Assembly (NCBI GenBank): GCA_005239725.1
Contig: SBBM01000058.1
Coordinates: forward strand, 1-48,258
Origin: Planctomycetales bacterium
GTDB lineage: Bacteria; Omnitrophota; Gorgyraeia; Gygaellales; Profunditerraquicolaceae
DNA: 48,258 bases
Direction: 5' to 3'
Shown: positions 42,188-48,258 of the stretch, piece after piece
Layout of the letters: each line of letters begins with the position of its first letter
Position numbering within the stretch: the stretch's first letter is position 1
Made by a program: the position numbers and the translations under genes
Notes under the pieces: generated by a model
The model's database searches: none
Told to the model about the DNA's origin: nothing
What the model saw: the letters and a program-made list of their open reading frames with translations, nothing else

Positions 42188-43229
42188 TCAATTTCCTTAA
42201 TACGGAGCGTATATCTATTTTCGCCGGGCAGGCCTCGATACACCTGCCGCAGCCTGCGCAGGCACTTATGGCGAAATTCTCGGGGAAAAAGTCAAATTTC
42301 TTCAGGTAGCGGTTGCGCACTCTCTGATAGCGCAATTTCAAGGGGTTTGCCCCGCCGGCAACTCTGGCAAAATTTGCATACGAGCAGCAATCCCAGAGCC
42401 GCACCCGTTCATGAGCATTTCCAAACCTGTCTTCTGCCAGGAGAAAACAATGGCAGGTGCCGCAGACAAAATTGCAGGCGCCGCACTCTACGCATTTTTC
42501 CGCCTCGGCCTGCCAAATATCCGATTCATAACCTGCTTTGACAATCTCTTGAAGCACGTCTTTAGAGGGTATTTTATGCCTCTCTAAATGCCCGGAAAGG
42601 TTTCTTGCCAGGGCATTTCTCTTCTCTTCCCGCTGGGCTAATGCTTGAGAGGTCGCCGGCGCAAACAGCGCGGCGCTGGCTTTAATCGCCTCCTCTCCCT
42701 TATCTGAACCCACATCCACCACAAAACCGTTTTCCAGAACAGAGAAATTCAGGTCAAATCCTTCGCCAGGATAAGGGTTTATCTCTAAAGCCAAACAGAA
42801 GCAGGCCTCTTTAAAAGAAAGGCAATCCCCGGAAATTAAAAGCGCAGAGGCGCGCCTTCTTTCATAAAAGGGGTCTTTGATTTCTCCGCCTGAAAATACA
42901 AAATCCTGGATTTTCAGACAGAATAAATCACAGGCCTTTACGCCGAAGACCGCTATCTTATTTTCGTTATCGGATAAAACCAGCTTTTCCTTAGAGCGGG
43001 TAAAAAATGCGCGCAGCGACTCAATACTGCGATAGTCGTTAAATGCCAGGTCTTCTTTTTTTACGGCTGAGAGTTTTTCCCAGAGGTAATCGTGGGTAGG
43101 CAATTTGAAACCAAAGTCGCAGGGCAACCCTTTTCCTTTAATTTTAGAAGGGACATAAACGCTGTATTCTTTGCTTAAATTATTTAAAAAATCAGGCAGG
43201 TCTTTTGTGTTTAAGAAAAGGGTGCGCAT
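42159..43229 (-). CDS. HydB-beta-like 4Fe-4S electron-transfer subunit, second copy
   Basis: A 356-residue protein with two ferredoxin-type clusters near the C-terminus: CVECGACNFVCGTCHCF (about 246-262) and CAGCGRCIEACP (about 331-342), as in sulfhydrogenase beta and AsrA. First gene of the group 4 operon, 34 bases from a consensus promoter. There is no Shine-Dalgarno sequence before the ATG; a CRP-like palindrome occupies that space. Forms a module with the gamma-like protein. Confidence 0.88.
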   Translation of the reverse strand: MRTLFLNTKDLPDFLNNLSKEYSVYVPSKIKGKGLPCDFGFKLPTHDYLWEKLSAVKKEDLAFNDYRSIESLRAFFTRSKEKLVLSDNENKIAVFGVKACDLFCLKIQDFVFSGGEIKDPFYERRRASALLISGDCLSFKEACFCLALEINPYPGEGFDLNFSVLENGFVVDVGSDKGEEAIKASAALFAPATSQALAQREEKRNALARNLSGHLERHKIPSKDVLQEIVKAGYESDIWQAEAEKCVECGACNFVCGTCHCFLLAEDRFGNAHERVRLWDCCSYANFARVAGGANPLKLRYQRVRNRYLKKFDFFPENFAISACAGCGRCIEACPAKIDIRSVLRKLNEEKSLSAR

Positions 43230-43232
43230 TAT

Positions 43233-43250
43233 TTGTGAAATTTATCACAA
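43233..43250. promoter_or_regulatory. CRP/FNR-family-like palindrome
   Basis: TTGTGA-AATTTA-TCACAA is an 18-bp site with perfect 6-bp arms, identical in core layout to TGTGA-N6-TCACA sites. It lies between the -10 and the start codon of the group 4 operon, where binding would repress or occlude translation start. The regulator is not in the window. Confidence 0.6.
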
Positions 43251-43263
43251 TCAGTATAGCCTG

Positions 43264-43291
43264 ATTATAATACTTTCTGTTGCCTTGTCAA
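43264..43291 (-). promoter_or_regulatory. Consensus promoter of the group 4 hydrogenase operon
   Basis: TTGACA (43286-43291), 16-base spacer and TATAAT (43264-43269): both hexamers match the sigma70 consensus fully. It lies 34 bases upstream of the first gene and near the end of the group 3b protease gene. Confidence 0.8.
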
Positions 43292-43300
43292 GAACTTTAA

Positions 43301-43774
43301 TTAAAATTCCTTTAACAGCCTATCATCAACGAATGCGCCGACTTCTTTTACGATATCCTCCTTTTTATTTCTCAATCCGCCGGTCAGACCTTCTCCGTAA
43401 GAAACGTCCGCGACCTGAATGCCGGCCACGTAAATCTTGGTATGGACGCCCATTTTTCTAAAAAACTCGATTACCGCCCTTAAATCAATCTCATGCGAAG
43501 AAGAGATAGAACCCTTAAAATCATATTCTATTTTATCTAATTCAAATATTTTCAGTTCACCCAGAGGCAGGCCAGCGTTTATCCCATCAATTAAAAGGAC
43601 AATATCGTAATCCTTAATCCGGTGCAAAAGGCTAAAACCGGCTATCCCGAAATTAAGGTAATCAATCCCTTCCCGCTTATAAGAATTGGCGAGGGACTCA
43701 AGGACAAATATACCTATGCCGTCGTCCTTTCTTAAGGTATTGCCGAGCCCGATTACTGCTTTTTTCTTAGACAC
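43301..43774 (-). CDS. [NiFe] hydrogenase maturation protease for the group 3b enzyme
   Basis: A 157-residue HyaD/HycI-family endopeptidase: IGLGNTLRKDDGIG (8-21), LLIDGINAG (55-63) and SSSHEIDLR (91-99). Expected to cut the group 3b large subunit after His444. The start is GTG at 43774; it comes from the inverted-repeat element that fills the gap after the alpha-subunit gene, and no stronger start is available because a stop codon lies five codons upstream. Confidence 0.88.
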   Translation of the reverse strand: MSKKKAVIGLGNTLRKDDGIGIFVLESLANSYKREGIDYLNFGIAGFSLLHRIKDYDIVLLIDGINAGLPLGELKIFELDKIEYDFKGSISSSHEIDLRAVIEFFRKMGVHTKIYVAGIQVADVSYGEGLTGGLRNKKEDIVKEVGAFVDDRLLKEF

Positions 43775-43826
43775 TTCGACTAAGGCTTAAAGTGTCTAAT
43801 GGTGAGCTTAGTCGAACCATTAGACA
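43767..43826. repeat. Interlocking inverted repeats between hydA and the protease gene
   Basis: Three pairings share this segment: TTAGACAC (43767-43774) with GTGTCTAA (43792-43799); TTCGACTAAG (43775-43784) with CTTAGTCGAA (43807-43816); and an 11-bp TGTCTAATGGT (43793-43803) with ACCATTAGACA (43816-43826). The pairings exclude one another in part, so alternative hairpins can form. The units TTCGACTAAGCTCA recall an interspersed repeat known from other bacteria. It overlaps the hydA stop and the protease GTG start. Confidence 0.65.
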
Positions 43827-45175
43827 AATTTTACGTCCAAAAGGTGCGTTGAACAGGATATGCAGGGGTCATAAGACCTGGCCAGCATCTCAAGGTCAAG
43901 GGTTATCTCCTCTTGCGTCCTCCTGCCCAGGAGCTCAGGGACAATCTTACGCATGTCATCCTCAAGATTGCCCATGTTCTGGTTCGTGGGGATTACGCAG
44001 TTTGCGTAAACTATATGGCCGGTATCATCTATAGTGTATTCATGGAATAACGAACCCCTGGGGACTTCAACGCACCCTATGCCTGTATTGGGTTTATATT
44101 TTATTTTGCCGATTTCACTCCTCTTCGGCCAGGATGCCACGACTATCTTTTCTCTGCTTAATCCGTCTTTGAGAATCTTTTCCATTAGGGCAATGGATTC
44201 CTCAAGACAATGCACCCATTCCACCATCTGGGCAAGAGTATTCAGGTAAGGGTTATGGCATGGCGCCTTAAGCCCTAATTCCTTTGCCACGCTTTTGGCC
44301 TTTTTGTTCAGTTTATCGCCATTGTTATTAAACCTGGACAAGGCACCCACGGCATAGGATTTCCCGCCGATAGTAGCTATTTTTGCCCGGGAATAATCCA
44401 CTATGGTTTCGCTGAATACCTCTTTATATTTCTTGTCGGAAACCCTGTCCTTTCCATCAACTACCAAATCTCCGTCGTACATCGCGTATTCTCCGTCATT
44501 GGTAAGCGACATATACCGGGTAGGCCTCTGGAATTCCGGGAATTTAAAGGTCCTTAATATCTTAACCGTCTCATCCCCGTCAGCGCGGGCGTCACACATC
44601 ATTTTGTATAATTTTTCCAAACCCTCTCTTGAAGGAAGCTGGGTAAAACCGCCGATTACGCAAGTTATAGGGTGGATGTGCCTGCCAGCAAGCACTTCTC
44701 CGCCGTAATCGCTCATCTTTTTCATTCTTAAAGCCATCTCGATAACCGGCCTGTGCGTCTTGATTAAAGGCATAACGCTCGGGACACCTAAAAGGTCAGG
44801 CGCAACCAGGAAATAAATATGCAGTATATGGCTATCCAGTATCTCTGTATATAAAAGGAGTTTCCTGAGCATTATTGTTTCATCCGCAGGCTTTATTCCC
44901 AGGGCATCTTCTCCGGCCTTGATGCTGGCTAAACTGTGTCCGCAGGCGCATATGCCGCAGATGCGGCTGGTCAAATGCTGCGCCTCCCAGATAGACCTCC
45001 CGACGAGCATGGACTCAAAAAAACGGGGGGATTCGATTACCTGGAATTCGCACTTGGTGAGCCTCCCACCCTTAACATCCACGACGATATTGCCGTGGCC
45101 TTCGACGCGGGTCAAATAACGCACATCAACTTTAACGTTCCTGGAATTTATTTTATCTGGCGAATTCTTGGTCAT
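43820..45175 (-). CDS. hydA: Group 3b [NiFe] hydrogenase alpha (large) subunit
   Basis: A 451-residue catalytic subunit of the cytosolic NAD(P)-linked (sulf)hydrogenase. Ni-Fe cysteines Cys73/Cys76 (RICGICACGH) and Cys438/Cys441 (DPCISCSTH) are present. A 7-residue tail (LLDVKFV) follows His444 and is the protease substrate. The ATG at 45175 is chosen because GGGAGAG lies 7 bases before it; the in-frame ATG seven codons upstream has none. Overlaps the delta-subunit gene by 23 bases. Confidence 0.93.
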   Translation of the reverse strand: MTKNSPDKINSRNVKVDVRYLTRVEGHGNIVVDVKGGRLTKCEFQVIESPRFFESMLVGRSIWEAQHLTSRICGICACGHSLASIKAGEDALGIKPADETIMLRKLLLYTEILDSHILHIYFLVAPDLLGVPSVMPLIKTHRPVIEMALRMKKMSDYGGEVLAGRHIHPITCVIGGFTQLPSREGLEKLYKMMCDARADGDETVKILRTFKFPEFQRPTRYMSLTNDGEYAMYDGDLVVDGKDRVSDKKYKEVFSETIVDYSRAKIATIGGKSYAVGALSRFNNNGDKLNKKAKSVAKELGLKAPCHNPYLNTLAQMVEWVHCLEESIALMEKILKDGLSREKIVVASWPKRSEIGKIKYKPNTGIGCVEVPRGSLFHEYTIDDTGHIVYANCVIPTNQNMGNLEDDMRKIVPELLGRRTQEEITLDLEMLARSYDPCISCSTHLLDVKFV

Positions 45176-45920
45176 ATTTCTCTCCCTGGGGGTCATTATA
45201 AAGAGTGAAATGGTTTAATATATCCTCCACTTTTAAGCCGTATTTTTCCAGTATCTCTTTTGCGCCGTCTGCGGCGGGATTTTCAAGCAGGCCCCGGCAG
45301 GCATAGCACCTGTTCCCGTTATTAATGCACCAGGAGTTACATCCTGCCCGGGTTAGCGGACCCATACACTCCTGGTCCTTTTCATAGCGGCAGACATTTT
45401 CATTCATCTTGCATTCCACGCACACCGGGTAATTGGGAAGCGGATAAGGTTTGCCCATAAGGATACTCTTAAAGACAGCGATTATTTCCGGGATATACGG
45501 GGGGCAGTTAAGGATATAATAATCAACCTTGACTACCCTGTCCAGAGGCATCACCTTAATGGTATTTATGGTGTGCGCCTTGTCTGCATAAACCCTCTCC
45601 TTGGCAACTTCCAGGGAGGTGCGGTTTTTAATGCCGTTTACCCCGGCGATAGCGGCACAGGAGCCAAAGGCAACCAGGATCTTCGCCTTGGCCCTTATCT
45701 CTTTTATGCGCTTCACATCGTTATCCGTGGAGATACTCCCTTCGACAACCGCGATATCGTAATCCTCCCCCTTTTCCGACATTATCTCGCGGAAGTTCAC
45801 TATATCAATCAACTCCGTCAACTCAAGAAAGGTATTGCCCATGTTGGCAAGCTGAAGCTGGCACCCTTCGCAATCGGTAAAGTCAAAAAAGGCTACCTTT
45901 GGTTTAGGCTGCTTTTTCAT
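45153..45920 (-). CDS. hydD: Group 3b hydrogenase delta (small) subunit
   Basis: A 255-residue Fe-S subunit. Proximal-cluster ligands begin at DCEGCQLQ (Cys17, Cys20) with GSCAA and LNCPPYIPE; further clusters are served by CVECKMNENVC, CMGPLTRAGC and CYACRG. It transfers electrons between the alpha subunit and the beta-gamma module. Overlaps the gamma-subunit gene by 17 bases. Confidence 0.92.
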   Translation of the reverse strand: MKKQPKPKVAFFDFTDCEGCQLQLANMGNTFLELTELIDIVNFREIMSEKGEDYDIAVVEGSISTDNDVKRIKEIRAKAKILVAFGSCAAIAGVNGIKNRTSLEVAKERVYADKAHTINTIKVMPLDRVVKVDYYILNCPPYIPEIIAVFKSILMGKPYPLPNYPVCVECKMNENVCRYEKDQECMGPLTRAGCNSWCINNGNRCYACRGLLENPAADGAKEILEKYGLKVEDILNHFTLYNDPQGEKYDQEFAR

Positions 45921-46770
45921 GACACTCTCCTTTAAAGTCTTTCAACTGGGCATAATTAAAAACCGGCCCGCTCTGGCAGACATATTTGCCTTCAATCTGA
46001 CAGTGCCCGCATTTGCCCAGGCCGCACTTCATCCTTCTCTCCAGGGAAACAATAATCTGATGGTCGGGGATAATCTTGTTAAGGAGTTCCCCGATTACGA
46101 ATTTATACATTATCGGAGGCCCCACTACTACGGCGTAAGTCCTCATGGGATTAATATCCACTCCCGGGATTAAAGTAGTGATAAGCCCGACATTGCCTTG
46201 CCAGTCGGGGTCTGCCTTATCCACGGTGCAATTAAACTTAACCTCTGCCCTTCTCTTCCATTCCTTTACCTCTTCCCGGAAAAGCAGGTCTTTCGGGCTC
46301 TTGCAGCCGAGAAGCAGCTGGACATTCCCGAAATCATTCCGGTTATGCATAATATATCTCATCAATGAACGTAAAGGCACGATACCTAATCCCCCGGCGA
46401 CAATAACCAAATCGTAACCAAACATGTTGTCAATGGGAAACCCTTTGCCAAAAGGGCCGCGTATCCCCAGGGTATCGCCTTCTCCCAATTGGTGCAACCG
46501 GGAAGTAAGCGTGCCGACGTTGCGCACAGTCAGGTCAAAATACCCTTTGTCTGTCGGCGAAGAACAAATAGATATCGGGGCTTCGCCGTATCCGAATATG
46601 GAAACCATGACAAACTGCCCGGGCTCATGCGCCAGGTTGACTTTATCCTCCAGCTCAATGCGGAAAAACTTCTCTTTCTCGGTAAGCATCTCGGCTTTGA
46701 TTATCCTGCCCTTCATCGGCTTGTAGGGAGAAGTCTTCACCTTTTCTAAAAGTATCTCTCGGTCAATCAT
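45904..46770 (-). CDS. hydG: Group 3b hydrogenase gamma subunit (FAD/NAD(P)-binding)
   Basis: A 288-residue diaphorase subunit: FAD part (about 20-115; APISICSSP), NAD(P) part AGGLGIVPLRSLM (about 131-143), and [2Fe-2S] loop CGLGKCGHC ... KYVCQSGPVF near the C-terminus. Not to be confused with the radical-SAM HydG elsewhere in the window, which shares only the name. Overlaps hydB by 4 bases. Confidence 0.91.
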   Translation of the reverse strand: MIDREILLEKVKTSPYKPMKGRIIKAEMLTEKEKFFRIELEDKVNLAHEPGQFVMVSIFGYGEAPISICSSPTDKGYFDLTVRNVGTLTSRLHQLGEGDTLGIRGPFGKGFPIDNMFGYDLVIVAGGLGIVPLRSLMRYIMHNRNDFGNVQLLLGCKSPKDLLFREEVKEWKRRAEVKFNCTVDKADPDWQGNVGLITTLIPGVDINPMRTYAVVVGPPIMYKFVIGELLNKIIPDHQIIVSLERRMKCGLGKCGHCQIEGKYVCQSGPVFNYAQLKDFKGECHEKAA

Positions 46771-47849
46771 TTTACCTCCGGTCTATTTTTTACCGACCCC
46801 ACGTAGCTTGCCGCGTTTTCCGGGTCAAGGAGCGCGTTTACCGTTTCAATCAGGATTATATCGGCCATACACGTCCTGGAGCACCTTCCGCAGCCAACAC
46901 AGAAGTACCGGTTATATTTATCAACCGGATACTTGAACTTCCGGTAATACCTGTGCCTCTGGCGAGCGGGGCGGCCCTTACGGAAATCCTCCCCCCCGGC
47001 AACCCTGGCAAAATCATCCATCTGGCAGTAATTCCAGATGCGGAACCTGGTTCCTTCATTAAACGATAACTCCATTTCATCCGCCACGTCAAAGCAATAG
47101 CAGGTAGGGCATACCGCGGTACAGTTTCCGCAGGCAACGCACCTCCTGCCTACCTCATCCCAGAGCGGAGAATCAAAAGACCCCTGGCTTGAAAAGGCTT
47201 CGTAAACTTTAGGAAGGGGGGCATTTAATTCTTCCTTGAATATTTTTTTCTTCTCTTGCCTTTTCTCTTCAAGTTTGCGCATATCATTTTCATTTGCCCC
47301 TTTGATATAACTTAAGTCGGCAATAAGCCTTTCCCCCTTCTGGGAATTTATATGGATGATAAAAGACTTGCCTATGTCTACCATCATCAGGTCATACCCG
47401 CCCCTGGGCACGTGGTTGCCCATAGAGACGCAGTTTGCGTATTTATCGCAGGGTTTAAAGCATTCCATGCCTACAATTGTCATCTTTTCCTTCCGGTTCA
47501 GATAATTCGGATCTTCCGGACCCTCCCTGAATATTACATCCATACACTGGATGCCGGCGATATCGCAGGTATGCACCGCAAAAAGTATATATTCTTCAAA
47601 TTCCGCGATGGCCTTTGCGGTCTTAAAGGGATTTACGGTAAATTTAAGCAGTTTTTCTTTCTGGGGAAAATAATATTTCTTAGGGGGAAGTATCGTTGGC
47701 ATGTATTCCAGGCAGACATCCTTTACGTTTTTAACCGGACGGAATACAAAAAGATTTTCTTTCTTTCTCGGCGCGTAAAGCCTGGCCTTTTTCTTTAAAT
47801 GCTCGAGCCATTTATTCAAGTCTTCTTTTTTTAAACTGGCGTATTTCAC
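46767..47849 (-). CDS. hydB: Group 3b hydrogenase beta subunit (4Fe-4S)
   Basis: A 360-residue electron-transfer subunit with CVACGNCTAVCPTCYCF (about 239-255) and CVGCGRCSRTC (about 318-328). With gamma it forms the NAD(P)H module, and it can support sulfur reduction in sulfhydrogenases. Lies 22 bases after the small hypA-like gene. Confidence 0.91.
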   Translation of the reverse strand: MKYASLKKEDLNKWLEHLKKKARLYAPRKKENLFVFRPVKNVKDVCLEYMPTILPPKKYYFPQKEKLLKFTVNPFKTAKAIAEFEEYILFAVHTCDIAGIQCMDVIFREGPEDPNYLNRKEKMTIVGMECFKPCDKYANCVSMGNHVPRGGYDLMMVDIGKSFIIHINSQKGERLIADLSYIKGANENDMRKLEEKRQEKKKIFKEELNAPLPKVYEAFSSQGSFDSPLWDEVGRRCVACGNCTAVCPTCYCFDVADEMELSFNEGTRFRIWNYCQMDDFARVAGGEDFRKGRPARQRHRYYRKFKYPVDKYNRYFCVGCGRCSRTCMADIILIETVNALLDPENAASYVGSVKNRPEVK

Positions 47850-47871
47850 GTATAACCCCTTTCAATGTTTT

Positions 47872-48114
47872 TTAAACAAAATCTATTTTTGTAATTTCAA
47901 GCTCCGGGCCGTAGGGCGCCTTGGTAAATTCAATATCCAGAGATTCCCATTTTGTCCCTTTGGAAACCTGGTTAAAATGCTCCCTAAAATGCCTGTCTGT
48001 TAATCCTGCAAACTCCGAAAGGGTAACATTTATTTTTTTGATTTTCTTTTGGGAAGAAGATTCTTCACGCTCGAGGTAATTCAAAAGTTTTCTAAAAAGG
48101 CCTGTTTCGTGCAT
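47872..48114 (-). CDS. hypA: Miniature HypA-like nickel chaperone lacking the zinc domain
   Basis: An 80-residue protein. The HypA start MHETGLFRKLLNYL keeps the nickel-binding His2-Glu3; the helix-strand core VTLSEFAGLTDRHFREHF matches the family. Normal HypA is about 115-140 residues with two CxxC pairs forming a zinc ribbon; here there is no Cys at all, and the core runs straight into the family's last strand (GPELEITKIDF). It seems the zinc loop has been excised cleanly. First gene of the group 3b operon. Nickel delivery function is inferred. Confidence 0.8.
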   Translation of the reverse strand: MHETGLFRKLLNYLEREESSSQKKIKKINVTLSEFAGLTDRHFREHFNQVSKGTKWESLDIEFTKAPYGPELEITKIDFV

Positions 48115-48213
48115 TTTAAGAGTATTCTGCTATTGATTCCTCAAAGATTATCGGGTTTGATTAAATTCCGGGGAATCTTCTCGAATTTAGCGGGCTTTAG
48201 TTTACTTGTTAAA

Positions 48214-48242
48214 TCATTAACATACTACCCAATGCTTGTCAA
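48214..48242 (-). promoter_or_regulatory. Possible promoter of the group 3b operon
   Basis: TTGACA (48237-48242) preceded by a T-rich run, as at the Rrf2 promoter, with a poor -10 (TAATGA, 48214-48219) after 17 bases. A weak -10 may mean that an activator is needed. The 48115-48213 leader has no gene. Confidence 0.45.
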
Positions 48243-48258
48243 GAAAAAAATATGGCGA

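Noticed and set aside
1-48258. tRNA, rRNA or CRISPR array
   Set aside because: No cloverleaf-like segment, rRNA-conserved stretch or regularly spaced direct repeats were noticed; gaps are too small for most of these.

Overview
The window is a gene-dense, moderately AT-rich bacterial segment in which every gene I can support lies on the minus strand. Gene families suggest a strict or microaerotolerant anaerobic fermenter: two [NiFe] hydrogenases, a ferredoxin-dependent 2-oxoacid oxidoreductase, a B12-dependent ribonucleotide reductase, and a superoxide reductase / rubredoxin / flavodiiron oxygen-defence set. The mix, together with a REP-associated transposase and scattered GC-rich palindromic repeats, reminds me of candidate-phylum bacteria such as Omnitrophota. 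That assignment is tentative because there is no rRNA or other marker here.

Layout from left to right (transcription runs right to left). 1-5.1 kb: NAD synthetase, a RAYT transposase, a GAF-ANTAR regulator, a class I aminotransferase and an Lrp-type regulator. 5.2-7.4 kb: an ArsR-led operon with a membrane polyferredoxin, a DsrE-like protein and an ArsM-like methyltransferase. 7.4-15.2 kb: a complete phosphate regulon, phoB-phoR-(outer-membrane protein)-pstS-pstC-pstA-pstB2-pstB1-phoU, in which the two PstB ATPases carry complementary defects. 15.4-21.8 kb: hydrolase/phosphoribosyltransferase pair, class II ribonucleotide reductase, KorAB-type oxidoreductase and a PEBP protein. 21.8-28.6 kb: redox-stress region (superoxide reductase, PfpI, rubredoxin, flavodiiron protein, ferredoxin, hemerythrin-like protein, Rrf2 regulator) with several decayed genes.

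28.6-43.3 kb is one long operon for a membrane-bound group 4 [NiFe] hydrogenase joined to a full Mrp-type antiporter set, plus a HydB/HydG-like electron-transfer pair. It ends with a maturation protease, an authentic HydG ([FeFe]-hydrogenase radical-SAM maturase) and a fusion of HypC ([NiFe] chaperone) to HydE ([FeFe] radical-SAM maturase). 43.3-48.1 kb is a cytosolic group 3b NAD(P)-linked hydrogenase with its own protease and a miniature HypA.

Working model: KorAB reduces ferredoxin. The group 4 complex would oxidise it to H2 while pumping ions, and the group 3b enzyme would balance NAD(P)H against H2. The HydG plus HypC-HydE pair sits in a [NiFe] operon with no HydA or HydF nearby. This raises the possibility that an [FeFe]-type CO/CN-iron assembly route feeds a [NiFe] enzyme, and I consider it the most important observation in the window.
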